Source: Pohlia nutans
Taxonomy: Eukaryota; Streptophyta; Bryopsida; Bryales; Mniaceae
Direction: 5' to 3'
NCBI GenBank assembly: GCA_022496805.1
Contig: CM040090.1
Coordinates: forward strand, 10,596,001-10,660,000
Length of the DNA stretch: 64,000 nt
Within the stretch, counting starts at the first letter, position 1, and every line of letters begins with the position of its first letter. This document shows, one piece after another, positions 47,901 through 58,174 of the stretch. Position numbers and translations under genes: made by a program. The notes beneath the pieces are model-generated. The model did no database searches and was not told the DNA's origin. It saw nothing but the letters and a program-made list of their open reading frames with translations.

Positions 47901-50096
47901 AATCAGAAAACCAAGGTAAAATGAGAGCATGCCACTGTTGCAAAGTTCAGTGATGCAGATGGCCATATTGGGCGTTTTAGACGCTTAGGGGTTAAGACCT
48001 GCCACTCGTTAGCCGAAGATTGTGCAGAAGAAGAGTCACACACTTGGGGGGAAGAGACGTAGAGACTTGGAGAACGAAGAAAGCAGTCATGCCTTGACAT
48101 TGATGACAGCATTCAACATCAGCATATTACTATTACTCCTTATTATTATTATTATTATTATCATTATTATTATTCAGGAAGGGACATGAATTCACATCAC
48201 CATCCTGGGTGGCGACTCGAGGACGCGGAAGATCATTCAGGTTGTCCGGAAGCTCCATGTCCACGGAGAAATCTATCACTCCCATGTACTGCAATCGCTT
48301 GACCAATTCGCTGTAAATCAAGGCAAGCATGACCGGAGTACCCAGCCGAGTAGTCAACACCTGCATGTCTCAAAATGCCACATCGATGAGACCCACCTCA
48401 GTCTCGGATGATGCCCTTAACCCACATTCCAAGATTGCAACATCAGCCTCCAAGGCTACATCAATTAGGCCTGCCAAATACGAAGATGTGGCACCCAATT
48501 AACTTAAGCTAATGACATCAATAAGCTAATGGCATCTATTAGTTTGATTGCCTTGTAAAATTGATAGGCATTAGAACTAACAGATAGCAATATTTGAGAT
48601 GAAATCCTCCGGACAACTAGACAAACAAACCTCACCGTATTCAAATAGAAAACGCGGGCGTCCACAGTGTTGAGCAAAGACTTGGTCCTCCTGAAACCCT
48701 GAGCAACTTCAGCACAAGTTTGTCAACATGGTTGTTGAGGAAACCAAGGTCCACCAACGTGCACTCAAAGGGGTGGGTGGCCAAAGGGCTGCATACCTGG
48801 TACCCAAACAAGTAAAGATCCAAAGCCTCGAGGACACTGTCGGGACTGTCACATTGTGGAGGAAGATAATGGCCTGCAAATTCAAGCGCCATAGCTTCGA
48901 GACGCTTGAGGTACGCGTCCACCGGCAGCGGCACGGGCGAATGCGACACCAGAGCATCGTCTTCCGCGGCAATTTCCAGAGCAGCGCGTGCCAGGTCCAC
49001 CGTCTGTACCGTTCGAAGCTTCGCCACCTCCCCGGCATAGTTTCTGCGCGCGGCCTGCATTCAAATGGTATCCATCAAGAATTTCACCTTGAAAAATGCT
49101 TGAAAATTACAACACGGAGAGAAAACTCCTTGGTGTTTGGGTGGGCGTTATCCTTTTTCACAACGATACAGTGACAAATTTGTTGCAGTCAATTATAGTG
49201 TGCAGGATATTCTAGAATGTCATTTTAGAGAAGGTCATAATAAAAAGTTTTGCAACAATCCATGAGGCTAGAATCACCACCGAACTTTCAGAATCAGTGA
49301 TGCCAGCATTACTAAACCTCTAGTAAACCCTGAATTTATGATCTGAAAATTACCAATCCGATTGACATTATTGTGAAAAAAGTCAATAATTCGGATGGGG
49401 CCAAATTGTATAACACCAGAATCAGTGACGAGCATTGTGCTGGTGAAAAAACTAAAAAATTGGACAAACGAAACTCCTGAAACAAGCACGTGGAGTTTTG
49501 GTATAACCAAGCAGAAGAAGGTCATAATAAAGAAGTTTGCAGAAATCCAACAATCCATGAGGCCAGAATCATCACCATCATTCAGAATCAGTAACGCCAG
49601 CTTTACTAAACCTGGATACATGGTTAGAAAATCACCAATTCGATTGACATCAATAATTCGCATGGGGCCAAATTCTATAACACCAGAATCAGTGAAGAGC
49701 GTTGCATGTGCTGGTGAAAAAAAAGAACAAACGAAACTCCTGAAGCAAACATGAGTGAGAAAAACCTTTACTTACTTGTGCGTGCGAGGTGTCAATGCAC
49801 GCCTGGTCCATGAGATAGTGCAGCCATGACATTCCATCACAATTTTCCCCGCCTTCGTCAACCGCAGGGGCGTCTCCATTGAGCAACTTACATAAGCATC
49901 CAGCCTTCCTTCCATGTAAAGAGGAGCCCTCGTTAGGGCTTGCTGTTTTGCTCCCCGAATGGCGCAAGTAGCCCTTCCATTTACGGAGAGGTTTCAGAAT
50001 GGTGAGCGAAGAGCGAGACGACGATGGGAGCTGAGAGAGAGACAGAAGAGCGGGACATTGCGAGCAACCACAAAAGGAAGCCATGAGCCCTTTCAT
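44904..50096 (-). CDS. SirB1_N / transglutaminase-like protein with a TPR-like C-terminal region (complete, 9 exons, 470 aa)
   Basis: Minus-strand exons: 49776-50096, 48797-49054, 48636-48698, 48201-48360, 47666-47724, 46822-46985, 45596-45693, 45199-45323, 44904-45068 (1413 nt, in frame, all GT-AG). The first ~60 residues are Ser-rich and basic, suggesting a plastid transit peptide. Residues ~108-290 hold the SirB1_N/transglutaminase-like part (AALEIAAEDDALVSHS, PLPVDAYLKRLEAMA, LTTRLGTPVMLALIYSELV). Then come LRSLKQLYWPWREN, QRGIWTSTNFGDLRRALA, LGIDDQELRDYGMLLFHAGL (TPR-like) and a final helix ending LPPDPW. I recall the same order in plant proteins annotated as transglutaminase-like/TPR; biochemical function is unknown. 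A second start at 50084 (MASF) is possible. Introns 1, 4, 5 and 6 each hold a different duplication or MITE. Confidence 0.85.
46381..46743. mobile_element. Tourist/PIF-Harbinger-like MITE (363 bp) in intron 6 of the SirB1_N gene
   Basis: Ends GGGCCGCTTCACACTATGG and CCATAGTGTGAAGCGGCCC are perfect inverted repeats over 19 bp. Flanks TAA and TCA fit a 3-bp target. Internal copies of GAGAGGCCG recur in both orientations. Confidence 0.85.
47080..47512. mobile_element. Stowaway (Tc1/mariner) MITE in intron 5 of the SirB1_N gene
   Basis: Left end CTCCCTCCGTCCCATAATA and right end TATTATGGGACGGAG are the classic plant Stowaway terminus, extended inward by GATGAT(T/G)CTTTTGA. TA occurs on both sides. 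Confidence 0.93.
47750..47995. mobile_element. TTAA-bounded MITE, family H (246 bp), in intron 4 of the SirB1_N gene
   Basis: Ends TTAACCCCTAAGCGTCCA and TAGACGCTTAGGGGTTAA. It lies just upstream (in transcript sense) of exon 5, whose acceptor is 25 nt away. No other copy in the window. Confidence 0.88.
48140..48175. repeat. ATT trinucleotide microsatellite in intron 4 of the SirB1_N gene
   Basis: About twelve ATT units with one TCATT interruption, just inside the intron from exon 4. Confidence 0.9.
49235..49745. repeat. ~290-bp tandem duplication in intron 1 of the SirB1_N gene, related to MITE family A
   Basis: AACAATCCATGAGG occurs at 49255 and 49548, and each unit continues to GGGGCCAAATT(G/C)TATAACACCAG and AAACGAAACTCCTGAA. 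The phrase around ACCAGAATCAGTGA(A/C) is also inside the 240-bp MITEs at 8.4 and 14.0 kb, but the TTAA termini are absent here. Confidence 0.75.
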
Positions 50097-50497
50097 TCAG
50101 CTCGTTGCAGGAAAAACCCTAATTCAGAAACATCGTGTTAGACAGAAATGAACCCTAATTCAGTTCCGAAACGAGTGAAATATGATTCTACGAGATCCTG
50201 CTAGCGCAGCCTCTTGGCAAATTCAAACAGAGTTGCCACAGCCATGGAACTGACAAAAGCTTCACCACAGAATCAACGGCTCACGAAACAGAAATGGGAC
50301 TGGAAAACCGGCGAATTCAGGCAAGGTGATGTTGCAGCCATTGGAATCTGGATTGCAGGAGCTTGAATGAACAAGACAGGGTGAGAATGACTGATGGACA
50401 GGGAATTGGTGCACGAGAGAGAGCCAGAGAAAGAGAGAGGAAAGGAATGGAAAGAAAAAGAAAGGCTAATAGTCAAGGTGGGTTTTTAGTGTGGGTT

Positions 50498-50841
50498 CTA
50501 GCCCCATAAACGTCCCAGCGTCTAGAAATTGGATCACGAACAGATTCAAAGCCTTATAACTTTCTCATACAACCTCGGATGATTTTCATTCAAGTCACCT
50601 TTGAAAGCCTATTAAATTCTTTACCAATTACAATAAATCTCTTGCAATGGGGAGATGTTGATAATATTGGAGAGGCCTCCAACTACAAGTATGTCTAATT
50701 TGTTGGGTAGATTTTATGCTTGCAATGGTCTTCTCATGTACACCTCATGTACATCCAAGCCATGCTAACATCTACTTTTGAAGGTGCAATCTACTTCTGT
50801 TCAAAGGGTTGGTTCAAAGGGTTGGTACGTTTAGGGGCTAG
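50498..50841. mobile_element. CTAG-bounded element resembling the TTAA family (344 bp), family I
   Basis: Ends CTAGCCCCATAAACGTCCCA and GGTACGTTTAGGGGCTAG copy the shape of the TTAACCCCTAAACGTCC ends but with CTAG at both borders. A ~65-75-bp host segment (GAGAGAGGAAA(G/C)GAATGGAA...) occurs directly on both sides, starting at 50433 and 50841. Confidence 0.7.
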
Positions 50842-52140
50842 AGAGAGGAAACGAATGGAAAGAAAAAGATAGGTTAACAATTAGAAGGTTTTTAGTCTGT
50901 GCTCTTGTGATGTGTCCTTGTGTAGTAGGACCTTGTATTGTGTCTTCGCCAACTATAGTGCAAATAGAGAGACAAGAGAATAGATTCCTATTTACTCAAA
51001 TGAATCCTAAACATAACATTATGTAGTAGGTTAAGAGTTGCACCTGTCTCCTCTTTGGAGCAATCAACATCCTTGACACTATTTGTGAGGTGGAAAAAGG
51101 ACAATACAATAAAAATTTGAAAACTAAGTTATATGACAAGTCCATCTTAAGCTAACGATTGCAACGATTCCCTCAAATCCGTGACAAGGTGCAAGGTGCA
51201 ACGTTTCTAATGATCAAGGCCGACTCTTTGCAAAAGAAATGGATGTGATCCACTAGTCGTCTAGAAATCTTATGAATAAGGTGAACATATATATTATCAA
51301 ATGAATCTCTCAACTTTGCCTACATATATTGTGGTGTACATTCTAGAACACGAAATATACACTATTACTACATGAAAGTGGATTTGATATGGTGTTACAT
51401 ATTCTAGGAGACAAATATACACTATTGGTACATTAGGGTGGAATTGTAGCCATGGAATATATTTTAGATCATAAACATACATTATTAGTACATGAAGGCA
51501 AAACTGTTAAATGGATGACAATTGGTACTTTCATCTTGTGGCAAATCCACTCTCTATTACATACTAATATGTTGTATTTTATTTTTCTCATATTTAAAAA
51601 TGCAATTAGACATTCCCCATTTTGATGTCTTGAGTCTTCCATGGAGTAAGTATTCTTGACCAGGGAAATTGTTGATGTATTCAATTTTGCAATTGAATAC
51701 AATTCATTTTTTTACAATATTTTTAAGTGATCGTAAAAGCTCATCATTCTCTAAAACCCAAAAAGGATATCAATAGGCTTATACGACATAGCTTCATTGG
51801 TAGTAACTCTAATCTTTATGTTAAATGATATCCTTTGAAGAAAAAAACTTGAAACAAAGGTGACCATTTATAAAAATTATGGCATGTAAACTTAGTGACT
51901 TATATATGACATGTGAAAAACATTCTTTATAAAAATGAAATTTTTAGCAAATCGTTTTAAAAGTGACATTTCGAAATAGAACTGCAAGTGAATTATAAGT
52001 GCAAGGACAATAAAACAATTAATTAGTTATTTGAAACTTTAAAATATGTTTGAGTAAAAATTAATTAGTTATTTAATGAAAGTAGAGAGTTTGTGTTGTT
52101 TGTATATACAACAATCTAATATACACTGTAAATTTGTCAA
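50842..52140. other. AT-rich intergenic DNA, no gene
   Basis: A loosely repeated phrase (ACACTATT.GTACAT.A.GG.GGA around 51300-51490, three times, about 60 nt apart) is the only structure seen. Confidence 0.5.
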
Positions 52141-52490
52141 CTGTCAGGGTAGATTTTTTTGGAAATGAAGATTTTTAAAATGCGGACTGTCCAACAACAT
52201 TTGTGACCTCACACTGTCAGGGTAGATTTTATTGGAAATGAAGATTTTTAGAATGCGAAATGTCCAACAACAGATGTGACGTGACACTGTCAGGATAGAT
52301 TTTTTTGGAAATGAAGATTTTTAAAATGCGTAATGTTCGATAACAGTTGTGACATGACATTGTCAAGGTAGATTTTATTGGAAATGAAGATCTTTAGAAT
52401 GCGGACTGTTCAACAACAGTTGTCACCTGACACTATCACGGTAGATTTTATTGGAAATGAAGATTTTTAGAATGCGGAATCAGTGCTCAA
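52141..52490 (+). repeat. Satellite 1: about five tandem 73-bp units
   Basis: CTGTCAGGGTAGATT-type starts fall at 52141, 52214, 52287, 52360 and 52433, an exact 73-nt period. Each unit continues GGAAATGAAGATTTTTA, GAATGCGG and TGTCCAACAACAG. Confidence 0.95.
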
Positions 52491-52607
52491 AATTGAAGCG
52501 CTCATATGAATTTCATTTTGAAGGGCTCTGAAATTTCAGCATTTCGATAGAAGGGCATATCTAAATCTAGGACGTCAATGGAAAGTTTTCAAAGAAATAT
52601 AAAACAG

Positions 52608-53070
52608 AATCACTAATCTCTAATTAATTGGAAGCTTCAAACTGCGGGCTTAAAGCACTAAGTTTGAAATTAAATCACTAATCTCTAACTGATGGGAAAT
52701 TTGGAAGCTTCAAACTGCCGGCTCAAAGTCTCACTAAGTGTGAAACTGAATCACTAATCTCTAACTAATCGGAAGCTTCAAACTACCAGCTCAAAGTGTC
52801 ACTAATTTTGAAACTGAATCACTAATCTCTAACTAATTGGAAGCTTCAAACTGCAGGCTCAAAGTCTCACTAAGTGTGAAATTGAATCACTAATCTCTAA
52901 CTAATGGGAAATTTGGAAGCTTCAAACTATTGGCTCAAAGTCTCACTAATTCTGAAACTGAATCACTAATCTCTAACTGGTCGGAAACTTCAAACTGCGG
53001 GCTCAAAGTCTTACTAAGTCTGAAAGTGAATCACTAATCTCTAACTGATTGGAAGCTTCAAACCAGCGGA
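52608..53070 (+). repeat. Satellite 2: seven tandem units of 65-76 bp
   Basis: AATCACTAATCTCTAA starts at 52608, 52673, 52749, 52817, 52885, 52961 and 53029. Spacing is 65, 76, 68, 68, 76, 68; the 76-bp units carry an extra GGGAAATT before GGAAGCTTC. Other shared parts are AAACTGC.GGCTCAAAG and TCTCACTAAGT.TGAAA. Confidence 0.95.
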
Positions 53071-53519
53071 AGATGAATCATTCCCATTTCCCAACTTTTG
53101 AACTTCCCATTTGGATCTCGAATCTCAAAGCTTGATAGCCAAATTAGACAGACAACCAGACTCTACATCTTCATTGACGTCTGACGAGACCATTTTGAAA
53201 ATTCAACTCTATAGTCTCCACAAGTCCATTCCAAGTTTGAAAATATCACTTGTAGGCTCCTTTCCAGTCCAATTCAACTCTCAAAGAATCAGAATCTTAG
53301 TTGCATAGTCAAACAGATGATTAGATGAGCTACATGAGATAATGAACAATATTTAAAGGGTATTATTCATCCAGCACTTCAAGTGACGGGAGCACTTAGA
53401 CATGAGGATTATGTTTTGAAAGATTGTTTTCATTAAGGTATGTTTTGAAGGGTTGTTTTGCTTAAGGTATTTTTTAAAGTCCCAAAACCCATTTGAAGGG
53501 CACTGAAGACTTAAATTTT

Positions 53520-55390
53520 GAGCATTGTGCAAAATGTCCAACAACACATGTGACTTGACATTGTGAGGGTAGATTTTATTGAAAATAAAGATTTTTAGAA
53601 TGCGGATTGTCCAACAACAGTTATGACCTGACATTGTCATAATTTTTGTATTATTTACTAGGCCACTATCAAGGTAGATGTTTTTAGGAAGGAAGATGTT
53701 TAGAATGCGAAATGTCCAACAACAGTTGTGACTTGACCTCGGGGTGCACTGTACTAAACATGTACAAGTATACGTGAGTGCACATGGGGGGTATTAATTT
53801 GAATATTTCCATATTATGTATACATACAATAGACATATATAGGGAAGAAAATATTGACCTATACATACATTAACCCCTAAAGGACCAATCAACCATATTA
53901 TGCTTGATTTTTGATCAAACGCCCCAAAAATCAAGTATTTTAGCTTTATTGTGGTTGGTGTTTTCATTAGATGTTTAAGTTAAGATATGATACATCTTTT
54001 GACCATTGAGATTGGAGAATAGACTTCATTTGAAAAAAATTCACCGTTGAGAAATTTGAATTTTGAGTGCCCAAAATACAAAGGGCTTTCTAAAAATGCT
54101 CCAATCATAGGTCTCTTTTAATTTCTTCACTTTCAATTTTTTACTCCTTGTAGATATAACTTTTTTCTACCTTAAATACAATTTTTGATATCAAATTTGA
54201 CAAAAATATATTTATTTTGAATTTTTACCTTGTTTACATGATAAAAAATTTAAATATTCAAAACATCTTCCAATCATGTTGAAAATTTTGTCATACCTTC
54301 ATAATGTTGATGACTATCTATGAAAAATTATAAATCATGCAATGTGATATTTCAAGTATGCAAATTATAGTGCTTTGACTTTTACAAAAGAGGTGAGGAC
54401 CTTTAGGGGTTAAACATATATTTAGGATGGAATAAATATGTATACAAAAGTTTTAGATATATAATCCTTTGTATACAAGGGGTTTTTAGAGGGGGTTATA
54501 AAGCACATGATTCTCAAACACAGTGTAGAGTGCACCCCCTGGACTTGACACTGTCAGGGTAGATTTTACAGTATTGGAAATGAAGATTTTTATAATTTTT
54601 GTATTATTACCAGGCCAGTGTCAGGGTAGATTTTTTTGAAAAGGAAATTTTTTAGGATGCCGATTGTCCAACAACAGTTGTAACCTGACACTGTCATATT
54701 TTTTGTCTTATTTACCAGGACACTATCAAGGTAGATTTTTTTGGAAAGGAAGATTTTTAGAATGTGGACTGTTCAACAATAGTTGTGACTTGACATTGTC
54801 AATTCAAGACACTGACTAAAGTAAATATAACCTAGAGCAATGTGCTGGTGACAATTATATGTCATGAGTCATGGGCACAACAATTTATTATAAGACAAAG
54901 AAGAATCATCATACGGCTATGACATCTCAATACTTTCTAGATTTGACACATGCAAATGATGACTTTATTTTATGTAATTTAAGAAATAAAATAGAATGCT
55001 TACATACATTGGTATTTTATTAAGAGAGAAGGGCTCTATGGGGTTGAAAAGAGTTATTTCAAAGAACGGATATCAATTAAGATTGATGTCTGACATTATG
55101 ATAGAAACTACACATTCTCAAGGGATTTGTTTACGCTCCTCTTTTGCTCGTCTTGTGTTCTTTTTCCTCTTTGTTTGCATTCCTTACATGCCTAGCATTT
55201 TTGTATTATTTACCAGGCCACTGTTAAGGTAGATTTTTTCGAAAAAGGAAGATTTTGAGAAGGCGGATTGTCCAACAACGTGACACTATCATAATTTTGA
55301 ATTATTTACTAGGCCACTGTCAGGGTAGATTTTTTGAAAAGGAATATTATTAGAATGCGGATTGCGTGACATTGTCTATTCAAGACATTG
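53520..55390 (+). repeat. Scattered satellite-1-like copies
   Basis: Partial or full copies of the GGTAGATTTT...GAATGCGG...TGTCCAACAACAG unit occur near 53530-53640, 53660-53745, 54548-54700, 54720-54800, 55215-55290 and 55318-55375. Several are joined by a ATTTTTGTATTATTTACCAGGCCACT linker absent from the tandem array. A TTAA element (53870-54413) lies between them. Within 54810-54900 and 55370-55460 a longer segment (ACATTGACTAAAG...GACAATTATATGTCATGAG) is also duplicated. Confidence 0.8.
53870..54413. mobile_element. TTAA-bounded element, family G (544 bp)
   Basis: Ends TTAACCCCTAAAGGACCA and GAGGACCTTTAGGGGTTAA. The left terminus is the same as that of the 240-bp family A but the interior is different. 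No coding content. Confidence 0.88.
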
Positions 55391-56139
55391 ACTAAAGCAA
55401 ATATATCCTATAGCAATGTGTTGGTGACAATTATATGTCATGAGACATGGGCACAATAAATTATTACAAGACAAAGAACAATCGTTAAAGGACTATGACA
55501 TCTCAATACTTTCTAGGTAACCAATCGTCAAAGGACTATGACATTTGGGTAACCGTCGAACACTATAAATTTCCAAAATACACCTGAGAGACATGATGCA
55601 ATGTTCAACTCAAAGTTAAAATAAACCACTATGTTTGTGTCCTTTTGTGGTTGCTAAGAGTGAGGATGAATGACAAATGTTCTCCCCTACATGGATTGTT
55701 GCACATTTGCAAACATGCATTTAAAATTCATTCTGCCCATTGTGAACGTATGGTACCCCTTGCATTTTTGGACTTGGGTGCAGTTTTGCCTACACGGAAG
55801 TGACTAACAACAAGGAGATAAAGACAAAGTATTTGCGCGGAACGTACCTTACTAATCAAAGTTGTTGTCAAATCTCCTAAAGCTTGTTTCTTTTTCTAAC
55901 ATTTATCACCATAAACCTCATGCACTACCATGTTATAATCTAAAAATTATTAAAAATTTAGCATACCCAAAGAACATTCCAAATCCAATTTATAACTAAA
56001 CACAAAGTATGTTAAAATAGAAAAAAAAACAAGAATATGTAATAATAAGGTATAGTAAAATATCAAACAAAAAATTATATAACCCCCTCGTCTCTGCCCC
56101 CCTTAACTACATTCGTCTCTAGTTTTGGAAAATTGCAAC

Positions 56140-56430
56140 TAAAAAGGATATCAATTTGAACTTGATGTATGAACAAAGTTATATGTTGTGAATTTCAAAT
56201 TCTATCAATACGATTAGAATTAGGATTATTGTCACCAATATTTTGGTATAAAAATTTAAACTAAAATTTAAAAAATTGTTGTAATTCAATTACAAAAACA
56301 ATATTGACAATTTGTTAATGTAAATCGTTCTGATGACTTAGACCTCAATACTCTAAATGTAGTGTTTTTTGGAGTTTTTTTGGTTACTTAATTTTATGAG
56401 GTGTTTTTCCAAGAGCACTTTTGAACTAAG
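56140..56430 (-). mobile_element. Degenerate family C element, copy 4
   Basis: Read on the minus strand it keeps the order of family C: CAAGAGCACTT partner, AACCAAAAAAACTCC, ATTGTCAATATTGTTTTTG and ATAACTTTGTTCATACATC. Termini not preserved. Confidence 0.6.
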
Positions 56431-56939
56431 CATCAGTACAAGGTACATTTTGGCTTTTGATGTTATTCTCTCACAAATTATAAGCCAAATATATTATAGT
56501 AAGTACACTAAAATCATGGCCTACAATTATTTTTGAATGGCTACACTAATAATTAATTTTCAAAATGTTGATGTAAAATTCATGAAAATTTCATGATTAT
56601 TTATTGAAAAGAATGAAACATATGAAAATTTGTCCAAATGGATGAATAAACCCACAACAATTATCCACCTACAGTTGGTATATGATGATTTCAGTGTAGT
56701 TACTGATGTGGTAGTAAGTAGTAAGTTACTGATGCTGTAGCAAGTCAGTGAGTGGATGGATTCCGGAATCTACAAAAGAGCCACCCTTGACCTCCAACCA
56801 ACCGCTTGCCACTACCCATCAGTTGCCACTTGCCACGTAGGTTTTTTATTTTTTATTTTTTATTTAAAAATATAATAGCCTCGAGTTGACGATTTGAGAA
56901 AAATCATGATAATGTACTATTTACAAGAATATTTTGGAA

Positions 56940-57160
56940 TTCATATACAAATGAAAGTTCTAGATTTTGAATTTTAGATTTCATCCGTAAGGTTTGATTC
57001 ACCAATACTATCACCAATATTTAGTTATCAAAATTTAAAGCTAAAATTATAAATTCCTTCTAAATTTGATTACAAACTAAATTTAATACTTTTGAGTAAA
57101 AAGTGTTGGAATGAATTATAAATGAGATACTCTTAAATGTGGTGATTCTTTGAAATTTTA
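56940..57160 (-). mobile_element. Degenerate family C element, copy 5
   Basis: Shares the inner family C order (AACTTTCATTTG, TCTAAAATTCAAAATC, TTGGTGATAGTATTGG in reverse sense) with stronger decay than copy 4. It abuts element F copy 2. Confidence 0.5.
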
Positions 57161-57167
57161 GTGTTCC

Positions 57168-57545
57168 TTAACCCTTAAACATCAAGAGGCCCTAGGCGGG
57201 GTAGCCCGGAAGGCATTTAAATTTTTGGAAGAAAAAAAACTAAAAAACTAAAATGAAAAAATGGCTATGCTAGCCATTGTTGACCAACACTGTAACATTG
57301 CGGCACTTTTCAAAAAACAACCTCAATTGCTCCAACTTCAACTCCTGTTTGTTTTGATAACTTTGATCGCTTGCCAATGTTTCCACAATCTCCCAAATGA
57401 GGCGCGATTTTAGAATCTAGGTTGCTTTTTAAGTAGCTTTTCAATGCACCAATCCTCGCTTGATTTGGTTGAGAAAATCTTTTATTTTCTTCATTATTCT
57501 CTCATAAACAAGCTCATGGGGCTTGCTTTGATGTTTAACGGTTAA
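57168..57545 (+). mobile_element. TTAA-bounded element, family F copy 2 (378 bp, intact)
   Basis: Ends TTAACCCTTAAACATCAAG and TTTGATGTTTAACGGTTAA. It provides the empty sites for the E2 and B2 insertions in F copy 1. Confidence 0.82.
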
Positions 57546-58073
57546 AAACCACAATATTTTTGAACCCTTGTTGAACCACATGCATTCTCTATAGTGTCGC
57601 TACAATGTAAAGTACTAACAAAATGATTCAACTCTTCAACCCTCGTTCCTTTATCCAATTAAAGATATTGTAGGTCCTCCAAGATGCTTGAGATTCCAAA
57701 GCATTATAGATGTAGATTCTTCATATGCCACAGTGACATGCTTAAGAACGTTATGGACGTGATATGCCTTGTTATGGTTTTGGGTTAATGCTCTTGAAAA
57801 CTTTTGACAAATTGTGTGTTATAATTTTTTATAATAAAAATTATTACTATTACTGTTATAAAATTTCCACTTATTCCATACTGTAAAGGCTATAGGAAAA
57901 AATACTGATTGTAAGGTTGCAAGAAGTAAGTTCTTCAATTCTCATTGTTTGCATCTAGTAAAAATTTGAGATGCATTCCAAATATAAAAAAACTGGTTAA
58001 ATATGCAAATTTTGAATTTATTGTTTCAACTATATTCGTGACGGACACAGAATGTTTATATTCTTATGATATG

Positions 58074-58174
58074 ATAATGATAGAAACACCGACCCTAAAG
58101 AAAGGGCCAGCGTGAATAAAGTGTCCGTTCGTAATGTCAATGACCCGATGCCCACAGGACAAAGGGACATTGGT
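58074..58174 (+). repeat. Dispersed ~110-bp repeat, copy 3
   Basis: GGGCCAGCGTGAATAAAGTGT, GTTCGTAATGTCAATGACCC and GGACAAAGGGACATTGG match the copies at 3.8 and 21.2 kb. Confidence 0.7.

Larger units (their letters stand above)
55391..57167. other. Intergenic with two decayed family C copies
   Basis: No gene. Two family C remnants are listed separately (56140-56430, 56940-57160). A short T-rich run TTTTTATTTTTTATTTTTTA lies near 56845. Confidence 0.55.

Noticed and set aside
52141..53070. Regular direct repeats considered as a CRISPR array
   Set aside because: Units are contiguous with no unique spacers, repeat lengths are 65-76 bp and the genome is a plant; these are satellites.
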